Shown: in pieces, positions 1-9,142 of the stretch
Numbering within the stretch: position 1 is the first letter of the stretch
How the letters are laid out: each line of letters begins with the position of its first letter
DNA from: an uncultured Curvibacter sp.
GTDB taxonomy: Bacteria; Pseudomonadota; Gammaproteobacteria; Burkholderiales; Burkholderiaceae_C
NCBI GenBank assembly: GCA_903834975.1
Contig: CAILKX010000024.1
Location: 1-58,391 of the forward strand
Reading direction: 5' to 3'
Length of the DNA stretch: 58,391 bases
Notes under the pieces: model-generated
Told to the model about the DNA's origin: nothing
Database searches by the model: none
Seen by the model: only the letters and a program-made list of their open reading frames with translations
Made by a program: the position numbers and the translations under genes

Positions 1-210
1 ACGTATTGGGATTTGGAGCACCAAAAGCGGTCTTTGGCGCCTGCCTACGTCGGCGATGACACCTTGGTGACTTCGCTTTGGCGCTGCATGCAACTGCCCC
101 GATTGGGGGTGAAGGTGCGCTTCTTACCGCCCGAAACCCAGCAGGGGCGCGACCGACGGGCTTGGTCGGTGGATTTGCACCAGCGCTTGGCACAAGCGCT
201 GGCCCATTGA
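1..210 (+). CDS. C-terminal end of a probable 1-acylglycerol-3-phosphate acyltransferase (PlsC-like), partial
   Basis: The reading frame is open from the first base of the window and stops at 208-210, so only the last 69 residues are present. The visible part contains a YVGDDTLVTSLW stretch and a GRDRRAW stretch, which resemble the C-terminal tail of PlsC-family lysophosphatidic acid acyltransferases of Burkholderiales. The catalytic HX4D motif would lie upstream, outside the window, so the assignment rests on tail resemblance only. The family transfers an acyl group to lysophosphatidate at the inner membrane during phospholipid synthesis. It could instead be another protein with a similar tail. 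Confidence 0.5.
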   Translation, partial: TYWDLEHQKRSLAPAYVGDDTLVTSLWRCMQLPRLGVKVRFLPPETQQGRDRRAWSVDLHQRLAQALAH

Positions 211-214
211 GGGC

Positions 215-250
215 ATGCGTATGAGCATGCGTATGCGTATGCGTATGCGT
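215..250. repeat. Hexanucleotide tandem repeat ATGCGT
   Basis: Six contiguous six-base units start just after the acyltransferase stop codon. Five are exactly ATGCGT and the second is ATGAGC. It is a simple sequence repeat in the 178-base spacer before the MarR-like gene and is a candidate for length variation by replication slippage. Confidence 0.9.
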
Positions 251-388
251 AGTTTCCCCCACTTCGAATCCGTCCGATCAAGGTAAGCAGACGTAAAATA
301 AAGTAGGTTTGAACATTATCCTTTTGATGATGATTCAAATTGAGACCACTTTTTGATCGCCTCAACCTCTCACACTGAAATACCCAAA

Positions 389-745
389 ATGGAAAAACAA
401 GCGGGTGCTTACACGCGGTTTCTTAACCTGGTTCATGCCCTGCGCGGCTTGCCCAGCTTTGTCGCCATGGACGCGACCGAAGAGCGGTTGTTGAACCAAT
501 TGGCGGTGTTGTGGCATGAAGGGCGAAAAGTACCGGTTTTGGAGGCCATGAAAATGTCCCCTGACGCCTCCCCGACCACCGTCCACCGCCGGCTGAAAAC
601 CCTGCGCAAAAAGGGCCTGATTGACCTGTTGCCGGATGAAACCGATAACCGCATTCGCTACATCGTTCCGACCGCTGAAACCGAACGTTACTTTGCTGAA
701 ATGGGCCAATGCTTGTCGAAGACCCTCGACATGGTGAAGGTTTAA
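389..745 (+). CDS. MarR-family-like winged-helix transcriptional regulator
   Basis: A 118-residue protein if started at the ATG at 389; an in-frame TTG at 353 would add 12 residues. The middle of the protein (about residues 35-95) reads as a winged helix: a helix ending in LNQLAVLW, a recognition-like segment SPTTVHRRLKTLRKKGLI, and a wing with DETDNRIRYIVPT. This layout fits MarR or related one-domain DNA-binding regulators. No ligand pocket can be judged. It stands alone on the plus strand and converges on hslR (18 bases between stops), so no target is evident from context. No strong ribosome binding site is seen at either start. Confidence 0.7.
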   Translation: MEKQAGAYTRFLNLVHALRGLPSFVAMDATEERLLNQLAVLWHEGRKVPVLEAMKMSPDASPTTVHRRLKTLRKKGLIDLLPDETDNRIRYIVPTAETERYFAEMGQCLSKTLDMVKV

Positions 746-762
746 ACTTCGCCCTTTGGCAT

Positions 763-1155
763 TTAGATCTCGGCCCGCCAGCGGGCGTCCCAATCCACTC
801 GGTCTAAATCTCGGCGCTGGCGTTTGGTGGGTCGTCCTTCCGTGATGCCCAAGGCGGGTTCAGGTGCGAGTCGCCGCTGTTCCCTGAATTGTTGGGCCAA
901 GGCCAAGCTTTCAGCCGTTTCTTCGTAAAGCATTTGTGCTTGAACTGCGGGCCCGCGCTGGGCGCTCAGGCCCAAAACGCGGACGGTTCGGGGAAGGCTC
1001 TGGTGTCTCAAAACCAACTCGTCTCCCGGCTTGACTTCACGCGAGGCTTTGGCGACAGCCCCATTCACTTGAACCCGGCCTTTGCCAATTTCTTCGCTGG
1101 CGAGGCTCCGGGTTTTGTAAAACCGGGCCGCCCAAAGCCATTTGTCCAAACGCAT
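763..1155 (-). CDS. hslR: Heat shock protein 15 homologue, S4-domain RNA-binding protein
   Basis: A 130-residue protein starting at MRLDKWLWAARF, the characteristic N-terminus of Hsp15. An S4 RNA-binding domain occupies about residues 1-60, including KGRVQVNG and the loop KPGDELV, and the tail is basic (RPTKRQRRDLDR). In E. coli Hsp15 binds stalled 50S subunits that carry nascent chain-tRNA and helps recycle them. The start at 1155 is chosen because the S4 domain begins there; an upstream in-frame start at 1206 would overlap the preceding gene. It lies 13 bases downstream of the reductase gene on the same strand and is probably co-transcribed with it. Confidence 0.9.
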   Translation of the reverse strand: MRLDKWLWAARFYKTRSLASEEIGKGRVQVNGAVAKASREVKPGDELVLRHQSLPRTVRVLGLSAQRGPAVQAQMLYEETAESLALAQQFREQRRLAPEPALGITEGRPTKRQRRDLDRVDWDARWRAEI

Positions 1156-1168
1156 GCGGGGCTCTGCG

Positions 1169-2236
1169 TTATGGCTTGTCGGCTTCGCTGGTGAACGAAT
1201 CGGCAAAAAATTCGTCCTCAGGCAAACCGCGTTGGGTGGTGAAACTGCTTTGTGACGAGTTCACCACGATGGGGGCGCCGCAGGCATAAACCTGGTGGCC
1301 CGACAAGTCGGCAAAATCGTCAAGCACCGCTTGGTGCACAAAGCCCGTGCGGCCCTGCCAGGCGTCCTCAGGCGACGCCTCCGACACCACGGGGATGTAG
1401 TGCAGTTGGGGCATCTTGGGCAGTTGGGCTTTCACCCAATCGTCCAAGTACAAGTCGCTGGGGCGCCGTCCACCCCAATAAAAATGGATCGGACGCAAAG
1501 CCTGTGCGGCCCCCAGCGCCGGGTCGGCCGAGTGTTCAGTGATGAATTGAATGTGCTCCAACAAGGCCTTAATCGGCGCAAAGCCGGTGCCGGAGGCGAC
1601 AAAAACCATCGGTTTGTTGGTGTCTTCACGCAAATAAAAGCTGCCAAAGGGCCCTTCAATGCGCTGAATTTCTTTTTCCTTCATGGCGCCAAACACGTGG
1701 TCGGTGAACTTGCCGCCGGGCAGGTGTCGAATGTGCAAGTCAAGGCCCGGGGTTTCGACTTGGGTGTGCGGTGCGTTGGCCATCGAGTAGGCGCGGCGGG
1801 AACCATCGCGCAAGATGAATTCAATGTATTGGCCGGCGTGGTAACGGAACTGCTCGGTTGCGGGCAATTGCAGTCGAACGGCCATGACGTCGGCCGACTT
1901 CTTTTCCAAAGCCGCCACCCGTGCGGGCATTTTTTTGATGGGAAAGGCACTCGCGTCGGTCACTTGGCGCGACTCCAAGGTCACATCGCTTTGGGCCACG
2001 GCGCAGCAGGTCAGCACGAAGCCATTGGCCTCTTCCTCGGGGGACAGTGCTTTGGCTTGGTGTTCGCCGTGAACCACGGTGCCGCTGATTTTTTTGCATT
2101 TGCAAGAGCCACAAGCACCGTCTTTGCAGCCGTAGGGCAAGCCGACGCCGGCGCGGATGCCGGCACTCAAAATGGTTTCTTCGGCTTCGCTGGCAAATTG
2201 GCGGCCGCTGGGTTGAACCGTGATTTGGTAGGTCAT
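1169..2236 (-). CDS. Ferredoxin-NAD(P)H reductase fusion, CDP-6-deoxy-delta-3,4-glucoseen reductase-like
   Basis: A 355-residue three-domain oxidoreductase. Residues 1-90 are a plant-type [2Fe-2S] ferredoxin domain with C37, C42, C45 and C77. A FAD-binding domain follows with RAYSMANAP (about residues 149-157), then an NAD(P)H domain with VASGTGFAPI. The order ferredoxin-FAD-NAD is that of CDP-6-deoxy-glucoseen reductase (AscD/RfbI) and of the reductase parts of aromatic oxygenases. Burkholderiales commonly carry such a stand-alone gene in core regions, away from sugar clusters, so the annotated sugar substrate is doubtful. It passes electrons from NAD(P)H through FAD to the iron-sulfur centre; the acceptor is unknown. 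It is divergent from the epimerase-like gene at 2300. Confidence 0.8.
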   Translation of the reverse strand: MTYQITVQPSGRQFASEAEETILSAGIRAGVGLPYGCKDGACGSCKCKKISGTVVHGEHQAKALSPEEEANGFVLTCCAVAQSDVTLESRQVTDASAFPIKKMPARVAALEKKSADVMAVRLQLPATEQFRYHAGQYIEFILRDGSRRAYSMANAPHTQVETPGLDLHIRHLPGGKFTDHVFGAMKEKEIQRIEGPFGSFYLREDTNKPMVFVASGTGFAPIKALLEHIQFITEHSADPALGAAQALRPIHFYWGGRRPSDLYLDDWVKAQLPKMPQLHYIPVVSEASPEDAWQGRTGFVHQAVLDDFADLSGHQVYACGAPIVVNSSQSSFTTQRGLPEDEFFADSFTSEADKP

Positions 2237-2299
2237 GTCTGGTTTTCGCTATCTAAACGTTATCCTAAGGGCTTCAGTTTTTTTACAACTACGTCAATT

Positions 2300-3265
2300 T
2301 TGCCTTCAAACCAGACCCCTCTTGGCGCTTTGCCGGCTCGCTTCCGGCGGGAACGTGTTTTGATCGTGGGCTGCGGCGATGTGGGGCTGCGCGCGGTGCG
2401 CCGACTTTCGGCGGTGAAATTGATCGCATTGACCTCTTCACCCGACCGCATCCCTGACTTACGGCGTGCGGGCATCACCCCATTGGTGGGCCAGTTGGAC
2501 CAACCCAAGACTTTGCAGCGCTTGGCTGGCATTGCCCACCGGGTGTTGCATTTGGCCCCACCGCCTGGTGAAGGGCGCGCCGATTGGTGGCGTGACCCGC
2601 GCACGCACGCGCTGCTGCAGGTGCTGCGCAAACGGTCTGCTCTCCAAACCTTGGTTTACGGCAGCACCAGCGGTGTTTATGGTGACTGCGAGGGGGCTTG
2701 GGTCAACGAATCCCAGTCGCTTCAACCCAGCACCCACCGGGCCCAACGGCGCGTCGATGCCGAGAACAGCGTGCGGCATTTCGGACGACAAAGCGCCGGT
2801 CGTTCCGCTAATTACACGGCGGTGCGAACCTGCATTTTGCGAATCCCCGGCATCTACGCCCCCGACCGTGTCGGCGGTACACCCCGGGAACGCCTTCTGC
2901 GCGGCACCCCCGTGCTGCGGCGCGAAGACGATGTGTTCACGAACCACATCCATGCCGACGACTTGGCCAGGGCCTGCGTTTTGGCGCTCTGGCGCGGAAA
3001 AGCCCAGCGGGTTTACAACGTCAACGACGACACCGAGTTGCGCATGGGGGATTACGTGGACTTGGCCGCCGACCTCTACGGCATCGCCAAGCCGCCCAGG
3101 TTGTCGAGAGCGGACGCTCAAAAAACCTTGCCCTTGAATTTGTTGAGCTTCATGGGCGAGTCGCGCCGCTTGGTCAACACCCGCATGAAAAAAGAACTTC
3201 GATTGGTCTTGCGCTTTCCGACAGTTCGGGAAGGCCTGCAACCGCAAGTGGGACTTGATTTGTGA
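2300..3265 (+). CDS. NAD-dependent epimerase/dehydratase (extended SDR, YeeZ-like)
   Basis: A 321-residue Rossmann-fold protein. The nucleotide-binding loop is near the N-terminus in VLIVGCGDVGLRAVRRL. A YGSTSGVYGD segment at about residue 115 carries the conserved serine region, and TNHIHADDLARA is the usual C-terminal motif of the family. The open frame extends far upstream of the gene over the opposite-strand reductase. The only plausible start close to the Rossmann fold is the TTG at 2300, since no ATG occurs there, so the start is uncertain. Substrate is unknown; the family acts on nucleotide sugars or related dinucleotide-linked substrates. It ends in a GTGA overlap with the glycerate kinase frame. 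Confidence 0.75.
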   Translation: MPSNQTPLGALPARFRRERVLIVGCGDVGLRAVRRLSAVKLIALTSSPDRIPDLRRAGITPLVGQLDQPKTLQRLAGIAHRVLHLAPPPGEGRADWWRDPRTHALLQVLRKRSALQTLVYGSTSGVYGDCEGAWVNESQSLQPSTHRAQRRVDAENSVRHFGRQSAGRSANYTAVRTCILRIPGIYAPDRVGGTPRERLLRGTPVLRREDDVFTNHIHADDLARACVLALWRGKAQRVYNVNDDTELRMGDYVDLAADLYGIAKPPRLSRADAQKTLPLNLLSFMGESRRLVNTRMKKELRLVLRFPTVREGLQPQVGLDL

Positions 3266-4755
3266 TCTCCAACGCCGCCATGCCAGCCACTCCGTCAACG
3301 CCAACGCCAGCGTCAACGCCTACGAACGCGATGGAGGAACCCCAGGCGTTTTTGCGCTATTTGTTCGACGTGGCCGTGGCCCGCGCTCAACCCTTGTTGA
3401 CCCTGCCCGATCACTTGCCCCCGCCCCCCAAGGGCCGCACCTTGGTGCTGGGCGCCGGCAAGGCCGCCGGGGCCATGGCACAGGCGCTTGAAAAATTGTG
3501 GCCAGCGGATGCCCCCCTTTCCGGCTTGGTGGTGACGCGTTATGGCCACACGCCGCCGCGTGAAGCCCCCCTGTATGAAGCCCCCGTATCTGAGGGCCCC
3601 GTATCTGAAGCTGAGGCTGACCTTGCGGCAGTCCCTCGAGCGCTGCGAATTGAAATTGTGGAAGCCGCTCACCCCGTGCCGGATGCGAATGGCTTGGCGG
3701 CTGCCGAGCGCATCTTGGCTTTAACCCAAGGCCTGACGGCCGATGATTTGGTCATCTGCCTCATGTCGGGCGGGGCCTCGTCCTTGTTGACCTTGCCGGC
3801 CGAGGGATTGAGCTTGGCCGATAAACAGGCGGTGAACCAAGCCTTGTTGGCCAGCGGCGCGCACATTGCAGAAATGAACTGCGTGCGCAAACACCTTTCT
3901 CGCATCAAAGGCGGTCGTTTGGCGGCGGCCTGTGCGCCTGCCAAGGTGCTGACCTTGGCCATCAGCGACGTGCCAGGAGACGACCCTTCGGTGATCGGGA
4001 GTGGCCCGACCGTGCCCGACGCCACCACCTGTGCCGATGCCTTGGCCATTTTGAAGCGCTATCAAATTGAACTGCCGCCAGTGGCTTGGGCGGCTTTGGA
4101 AAGTGACGCTCGTAAAACGGGTGATGCTCGCAAAACGGGCGCTTGGGAAACGCCCAAACCCAGCGACCCTTGCTTTGTCCACAACCAAGTGCATTTGATG
4201 GCCACGCCCCGCGAGTCCTTGTTGGCGGCGGCCGCGGCGGCCGAGGCGGCGGGTGTAACGGCCTATGTCTTGTCCGATGAAATCGAGGGGGAATCGCGCG
4301 AGGTCGGCAAGGTGCATGCGGCTTTGGCCAGGAGTGTGGCACGCCATGGCCAACCTTTTGCCAAACCCGCCCCGGGCCAGGCCTGCGTGATTTTGTCGGG
4401 CGGTGAAACCACGGTGACCCTGCGCCCCCGTCAACCCGGCGCAGCCAAAGGGCGGGGCGGGCGAGCCGGGGAGTTTTGCATGGGTTTGGCTCAGGCGCTG
4501 CAAGGCGAAACAGGCCTTTGGGCGTTGGCCGCGGACACCGATGGCATCGATGGGGTCGAGGACAATGCGGGCGCTTTTGTCACGCCGGACACCTTGGCTC
4601 GGGCCGAGGCCATGGGCCTGAAGGTGGCCGATTTTCTGGACCGCAACGACGCTTATGGGTTTTTTCAAGCCTTGGGCGACTTGCTGGTGACGGGCCCCAC
4701 CCACACCAATGTGAACGATTTTCGGGCGATGCTGGTGCAAACCCCGAGGTCTTGA
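3262..4755 (+). CDS. Glycerate 2-kinase, MOFRL/TtuD family
   Basis: Up to 497 residues. The N-terminal domain has LVLGAGKAAGAMAQAL, EAAHPVPD and the phosphate-binding LMSGGASSLL. The C-terminal MOFRL domain has ILSGGETTVT, GGRAGEF and the closing DTDGIDG and GPTHTNVND motifs. The enzyme phosphorylates D-glycerate to 2-phosphoglycerate with ATP in the cytosol. The GTG at 3262 overlaps the previous stop (GTGA); ATGs at 3280 and 3331 are alternatives, and 3331 (MEEPQAFL) is closest to where family members usually begin. Two linkers are enlarged by tandem repeats at 3562-3606 and 4105-4140. Older annotations call this family hydroxypyruvate reductase. Confidence 0.88.
   Translation: MISNAAMPATPSTPTPASTPTNAMEEPQAFLRYLFDVAVARAQPLLTLPDHLPPPPKGRTLVLGAGKAAGAMAQALEKLWPADAPLSGLVVTRYGHTPPREAPLYEAPVSEGPVSEAEADLAAVPRALRIEIVEAAHPVPDANGLAAAERILALTQGLTADDLVICLMSGGASSLLTLPAEGLSLADKQAVNQALLASGAHIAEMNCVRKHLSRIKGGRLAAACAPAKVLTLAISDVPGDDPSVIGSGPTVPDATTCADALAILKRYQIELPPVAWAALESDARKTGDARKTGAWETPKPSDPCFVHNQVHLMATPRESLLAAAAAAEAAGVTAYVLSDEIEGESREVGKVHAALARSVARHGQPFAKPAPGQACVILSGGETTVTLRPRQPGAAKGRGGRAGEFCMGLAQALQGETGLWALAADTDGIDGVEDNAGAFVTPDTLARAEAMGLKVADFLDRNDAYGFFQALGDLLVTGPTHTNVNDFRAMLVQTPRS
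3562..3606 (+). repeat. 15-base in-frame tandem repeat in glycerate kinase
   Basis: Three imperfect 15-base units at 3562, 3577 and 3592 encode REAPLYEAPVSEGPVSE in a linker between the GAGK motif and EAAHPVPD. They add a short acidic, proline-containing insertion without breaking the frame. Confidence 0.8.
4105..4140 (+). repeat. 18-base in-frame tandem duplication in glycerate kinase
   Basis: Two 18-base units (4105-4122 and 4123-4140), differing at three positions, encode the doubled peptide DARKTG-DARKTG in a surface-like linker. Confidence 0.85.
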
Positions 4756-4938
4756 TGGGTCATTAAGGCGGTCAGGGTCAGCCAATCGTCAGCAGATGTG
4801 TCAACAATTCGTGGCAGAATGCCGAGTGCAATCAGGCCCTCTCACAGCCACTGTCGCATCCGCTAACCGGTCCAGCCGTGTCGCGGGAGGTTATCCACCA
4901 ACTTATGCTTTCTGAAGGAAAGCGGAGGTCAGCGTAAT

Positions 4939-7806
4939 ATGAGCAGCCCGTCAACGGTCTACACCGCCTACCAAGGCAACACCTATCTCTTCGGGGGCAA
5001 CGCGCCCTATGTGGAAGAGATGTACGAAAACTACTTGGCCAACCCCGGTAGCGTGCCCACCAATTGGCGCGAGTATTTCGACGCCCTGCAACACGTGCCC
5101 GCCGTCGACGGCTCGCAAGCCCGCGATGTGCCTCACTTGCCGGTCATCAATGCTTTCGCCGAACGCGCCAAACAAGGTCAAACGAAGGTTGTGGTCGCCA
5201 GTGCCGACGCCGAGTTGGGCCGCAAACGCACCGCCGTTCAACAGTTGATCGCTGCCTACCGCAACGTGGGCACCCGCTGGGCCAACCTGGACCCGCTGCA
5301 ACGCACCGAGCGCGCCCACATTCCCCAGCTCGAAACGTCTTACTACGGTTTCACCGACGCTGACCAAGAAACCATTTTCAACATCAGCAACACCTTCTTT
5401 GGCAAGGACACAATGCCCTTGCGCGAGGTGTTGAATGCGCTGCGTGAAACTTATTGCGGCACCATCGGCGCCGAGTTCATGCACACCACCGACCAAGACC
5501 AAAAGGCTTGGTGGCAAAAGAAGCTGGAGAGCATTCGCAGCAAACCCAACTTCAACACCGATAAAAAGAAACAAATTCTGGACCGCCTGACCGCCGCTGA
5601 AGGCTTGGAGCGTTACTTGCACACCAAGTACGTGGGTCAAAAACGCTTCTCGCTCGAAGGGGGCGAAAGCTTCATTGCCGCCATGGACGAACTGATCCAA
5701 GCGGCTGGCACCCAAGGCGTGCAAGAAATTGTGATCGGCATGGCCCACCGGGGCCGCTTGAATGTGCTGGTGAACACCCTGGGCAAGAAGCCCGGTGATT
5801 TGTTTGCCGAGTTCGACCACACCGCCCCCGAAGACCTGCCTTCTGGCGACGTGAAATACCACCAAGGTTTCAGCTCGGACGTGGCCACCCCCGGCGGCCC
5901 CGTCCACTTGAGTTTGGCGTTCAACCCATCGCACTTGGAAATTGTGAATCCCGTGGTTGAAGGCTCGGTGCGTTCGCGCATGGACCGCCGCGGTGACCCC
6001 CAAGGCAAGCAAGTGTTGCCCGTGCTGGTGCACGGCGACGCGGCCTTTGGCGGCCAGGGGGTGAACCAAGAAACCTTGGCCTTGGCCCAAACCCGCGGGT
6101 ACACCACCGGCGGCACGGTGCACATCATCATTAACAACCAAATTGGCTTCACCACCAGCGATCCCCGCGACATGCGCTCCAGCGCCTATTGCACCGACAT
6201 CGTGAAGATGGTCGAAGCGCCGGTCTTGCACGTCAACGGCGACGACCCCGAAGCCGTGGTGTTGTGCATGCAACTCGCCCTCGAGTTCCGCATGACCTTC
6301 AGCCAAGACATCGTGGTCGACATCACTTGCTTCCGCAAATTGGGTCACAACGAACAAGACACCCCGAGCCTGACCCAGCCGCTGATGTACAAAAAAATCG
6401 CGGCTCACCCAGGCACTCGCAAGCTCTACGCCGACAAGTTGGCCGCGCAGGGCTTGGGCGCCACGTTGGGCGATGACATGGTCAAGGCCTACCGCGCAGC
6501 GCTCGAGGAAGGCCGTCACACGGTGGATCCCGTGGTGGCGAATTTCCAAAGCAAATTTGCGGTGGACTGGTCGCCCTATTTGGGTAAAAAGTGGACCGAC
6601 GCGGGCGACACGTCGATTCCGCTGTCCGAGTGGCACCGCCTGGCCAAGAGCGTCACCACCTTGCCTGAGGGCTTGACGCCGCACCAGTTGGTGAAAAAGG
6701 TCTATGACGACCGCGCCGCGATGGGCCGGGGTGACCTGCCGGTCGATTGGGGCATGGGCGAGTTGATGGCCTTCGCCTCTTTGGTCGCCAGCGGCTACCC
6801 TGTGCGTTTGTCGGGCGAAGACTCGGGTCGTGGCACCTTCACCCACCGCCACTCGGTGATTCACGATCAAAACCGTGAAAAATGGGACATTGGCACTTAC
6901 GTGCCTTTGCAAAACGTGGCCCCAAACCAGGCCCCGTTTGTGGTGATTGATTCCATCTTGTCCGAAGAAGCGGTGCTGGGTTTTGAGTACGGCTACGCCT
7001 CCAACGACCCCACCACGCTGGTGATTTGGGAAGCCCAGTTTGGTGACTTCGCCAACGGCGCTCAAGTCGTGATTGACCAGTTCATTGCCTCTGGTGAAGT
7101 GAAGTGGGGTCGTGTCAATGGCCTGACTTTGATGCTGCCGCACGGCTATGAAGGCCAAGGCCCAGAGCACAGCTCGGCGCGTTTGGAGCGTTTCATGCAA
7201 TTGGCCGCGGACACCAATATGCAGATCGTCCAGCCCACCACGGCCAGCCAGATCTTCCATGTGTTGCGTCGTCAAATGGTGCGCAACTTGCGCAAGCCGT
7301 TGATCATCATGACGCCCAAGTCCTTGTTGCGAAACAAGGATGCGACATCGCCTTTGTCTGAGTTCACCAAAGGCTCGTTCCAGACCATCATTCCTGAGAC
7401 CAAAGAACTCAAGGCCGACAAAGTCAAGCGCGTTCTGGCTTGCTCGGGCAAGGTTTATTACGACTTGGTCAAGAAGCGCGAAGAAAAGGGCCATGACGAT
7501 ACCGCCATCCTGCGTGTTGAACAGCTCTACCCCTTCCCGCACAAGGCCTTTGCTGCTGAACTCAAAAAATACCCGAACGCCACCGAAGTGGTGTGGGTCC
7601 AAGACGAGCCCCAAAACCAAGGCGCTTGGTTCTTCGTTCAGCACTACATCCACGAAAACATGACTGAAGGCCAAAAACTGGGCTACTCAGGCCGTGCCGC
7701 CTCGGCGTCGCCTGCAGTGGGTTATTCGCACCTGCACCAAGAGCAACAAAAAGCCTTGGTCGACGGCGCGTTCGCCAAGCTCAAAGGCTTTGTGTTGACC
7801 AAATAA
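4939..7806 (+). CDS. sucA: 2-oxoglutarate dehydrogenase E1 component
   Basis: A 955-residue thiamine-diphosphate enzyme that decarboxylates 2-oxoglutarate and passes the succinyl group to the lipoyl arm of E2, in the TCA cycle. The N-terminal segment YLFGGNAPYVEEMYENYL matches the conserved E1 tail that contacts E2. IGMAHRGRLNVLVN begins the cofactor domain, and NGDDPEAVV followed by CFRKLGHNEQDTP holds the thiamine-diphosphate/magnesium site and substrate-binding region. The transketolase-like C-terminal half includes SGEDSGRGTFTHRH. Length is typical. A GGAGGT ribosome binding site lies at 4924-4929. It is the first gene of sucA-sucB-lpdA-zapE. The 183 bases upstream hold no gene and presumably the promoter, which I could not define. 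Confidence 0.98.
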   Translation: MSSPSTVYTAYQGNTYLFGGNAPYVEEMYENYLANPGSVPTNWREYFDALQHVPAVDGSQARDVPHLPVINAFAERAKQGQTKVVVASADAELGRKRTAVQQLIAAYRNVGTRWANLDPLQRTERAHIPQLETSYYGFTDADQETIFNISNTFFGKDTMPLREVLNALRETYCGTIGAEFMHTTDQDQKAWWQKKLESIRSKPNFNTDKKKQILDRLTAAEGLERYLHTKYVGQKRFSLEGGESFIAAMDELIQAAGTQGVQEIVIGMAHRGRLNVLVNTLGKKPGDLFAEFDHTAPEDLPSGDVKYHQGFSSDVATPGGPVHLSLAFNPSHLEIVNPVVEGSVRSRMDRRGDPQGKQVLPVLVHGDAAFGGQGVNQETLALAQTRGYTTGGTVHIIINNQIGFTTSDPRDMRSSAYCTDIVKMVEAPVLHVNGDDPEAVVLCMQLALEFRMTFSQDIVVDITCFRKLGHNEQDTPSLTQPLMYKKIAAHPGTRKLYADKLAAQGLGATLGDDMVKAYRAALEEGRHTVDPVVANFQSKFAVDWSPYLGKKWTDAGDTSIPLSEWHRLAKSVTTLPEGLTPHQLVKKVYDDRAAMGRGDLPVDWGMGELMAFASLVASGYPVRLSGEDSGRGTFTHRHSVIHDQNREKWDIGTYVPLQNVAPNQAPFVVIDSILSEEAVLGFEYGYASNDPTTLVIWEAQFGDFANGAQVVIDQFIASGEVKWGRVNGLTLMLPHGYEGQGPEHSSARLERFMQLAADTNMQIVQPTTASQIFHVLRRQMVRNLRKPLIIMTPKSLLRNKDATSPLSEFTKGSFQTIIPETKELKADKVKRVLACSGKVYYDLVKKREEKGHDDTAILRVEQLYPFPHKAFAAELKKYPNATEVVWVQDEPQNQGAWFFVQHYIHENMTEGQKLGYSGRAASASPAVGYSHLHQEQQKALVDGAFAKLKGFVLTK

Positions 7807-7845
7807 GTCAACCTTCATCTCCAACGTATTTATTGAAAGAATCCC

Positions 7846-9123
7846 ATGGCAATCGTAGAAGTCAAAGTTCCTCAGCTGTCTGAATCCGTGGCCGAAGCCA
7901 CCATGATGAACTGGAAGAAAAAAGTCGGTGAAGCGGTCAAAGAAGACGAAATCCTGATTGAAATTGAAACCGACAAAGTGGTGCTCGAAGTGCCCGCTCC
8001 CGCCGCTGGCGTGTTGGCTGAGCTGGTGGTGGGCGACGGCGGCACTGTGGCCTCCGATCAATTGATCGCCCGCATCGACACCGAAGGCAAGGCCGGCGCC
8101 AGCACCTCTGCTTCGGCTTCGACTCCAGCCCCAGCCCCAGCCGCCGCTACAGGAACGGCAACGGCAGCCGTTGCCAGCACCGCCGTCCCTGCGGGTGGCT
8201 CTAAAGGCGACGTCGCCATGCCTGCGGCCGCCAAGCTGCTGGCTGACAACGGTTTGTCCGTGTCGGCTGTGAGCGGTTCTGGCAAAGACGGCCGCGTCAC
8301 CAAGGGCGATGTCTTGGCGGCTGTGGCAGGCGGTGCCAAGCCCGCCGCTGCGGTGAGCATCCCAACGGGTGCGCCCACACAGTCGTTGCCTCAAGTGGTG
8401 GCGCCCAGCGTCGAATTGGGCGATCGTCCTGAACAACGTGTGCCCATGACCCGACTGCGCGCCCGCATTGCCGAGCGCCTGTTGCAATCGCAATCCACCA
8501 ACGCCATTCTGACCACCTTCAACGAAGTCAACATGGCCCCGGTGATGGAAATGCGCAAGCGCTTCCAAGAAAAGTTCGAAAAAGAACACGGAGTGAAGAT
8601 TGGCTTCATGAGCTTCTTCGTCAAAGCCGCCGTCCATGCGTTGAAGAAATACCCGGTCTTGAACGCCTCGGTCGACGGCAACGACATTGTTTACCACGGC
8701 TACTTTGACATCGGTATTGCCGTGGGTTCTCCGCGTGGTTTGGTGGTGCCAATTTTGCGCAACGCCGATCAAATGAGCTTTGCCGACATCGAAAAGAAAA
8801 TTGCCGAATACGGCGCCAAAGCCCGTGACGGCAAGTTGGGCATCGAAGAAATGACCGGCGGCACGTTCTCGATTTCCAATGGCGGTACCTTCGGCTCCAT
8901 GCTGTCGACCCCCATCATTAACCCGCCTCAGTCGGCCATTTTGGGCGTGCACGCGACCAAAGACCGCGCGGTGGTGGAGAACGGTCAAATCGTGATCCGT
9001 CCCATGAACTACCTTGCCATGTCCTACGACCACCGCATCATCGATGGCCGCGAAGCCGTGTTGGGCTTGGTGGCCATGAAAGAAGCGTTGGAAGACCCCG
9101 CACGCTTGTTGTTCGAAATCTGA
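7846..9123 (+). CDS. sucB: Dihydrolipoyllysine-residue succinyltransferase, E2 of the 2-oxoglutarate dehydrogenase complex
   Basis: A 425-residue acyltransferase. The lipoyl domain (residues 1-77) has the lipoylated lysine K44 in ETDKV. An Ala/Pro/Thr-rich flexible linker (about 82-125) follows, then a peripheral subunit-binding domain ([11 protein letters not shown] to [11 protein letters not shown]). The catalytic domain ends with [13 protein letters not shown], which contains the active-site histidine and aspartate. A single lipoyl domain and the length fit the succinyl-transferring rather than the acetyl-transferring paralogue. It lies 39 bases after sucA and 19 bases before lpdA, so one transcript is likely. 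In Burkholderiales the gene is often called odhB. Confidence 0.97.
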   Translation: MAIVEVKVPQLSESVAEATMMNWKKKVGEAVKEDEILIEIETDKVVLEVPAPAAGVLAELVVGDGGTVASDQLIARIDTEGKAGASTSASASTPAPAPAAATGTATAAVASTAVPAGGSKGDVAMPAAAKLLADNGLSVSAVSGSGKDGRVTKGDVLAAVAGGAKPAAAVSIPTGAPTQSLPQVVAPSVELGDRPEQRVPMTRLRARIAERLLQSQSTNAILTTFNEVNMAPVMEMRKRFQEKFEKEHGVKIGFMSFFVKAAVHALKKYPVLNASVDGNDIVYHGYFDIGIAVGSPRGLVVPILRNADQMSFADIEKKIAEYGAKARDGKLGIEEMTGGTFSISNGGTFGSMLSTPIINPPQSAILGVHATKDRAVVENGQIVIRPMNYLAMSYDHRIIDGREAVLGLVAMKEALEDPARLLFEI

Positions 9124-9142
9124 TTTTTAAAGGCGGAACAAC

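Noticed and set aside
1295-2299. Long open plus-strand frame joined upstream to the epimerase-like gene
   Set aside because: It lies antisense to the well-supported ferredoxin-type reductase, its translation has no recognisable domain, and the Rossmann fold begins only after 2300.
4951-7674. A 907-codon open frame on the minus strand opposite sucA
   Set aside because: It mirrors sucA codons. The peptide is Val/Gly/Gln/His-rich without a family, and sucA is certain. The same applies to minus frames opposite sucB (7687-9033) and lpdA (9038-10504).
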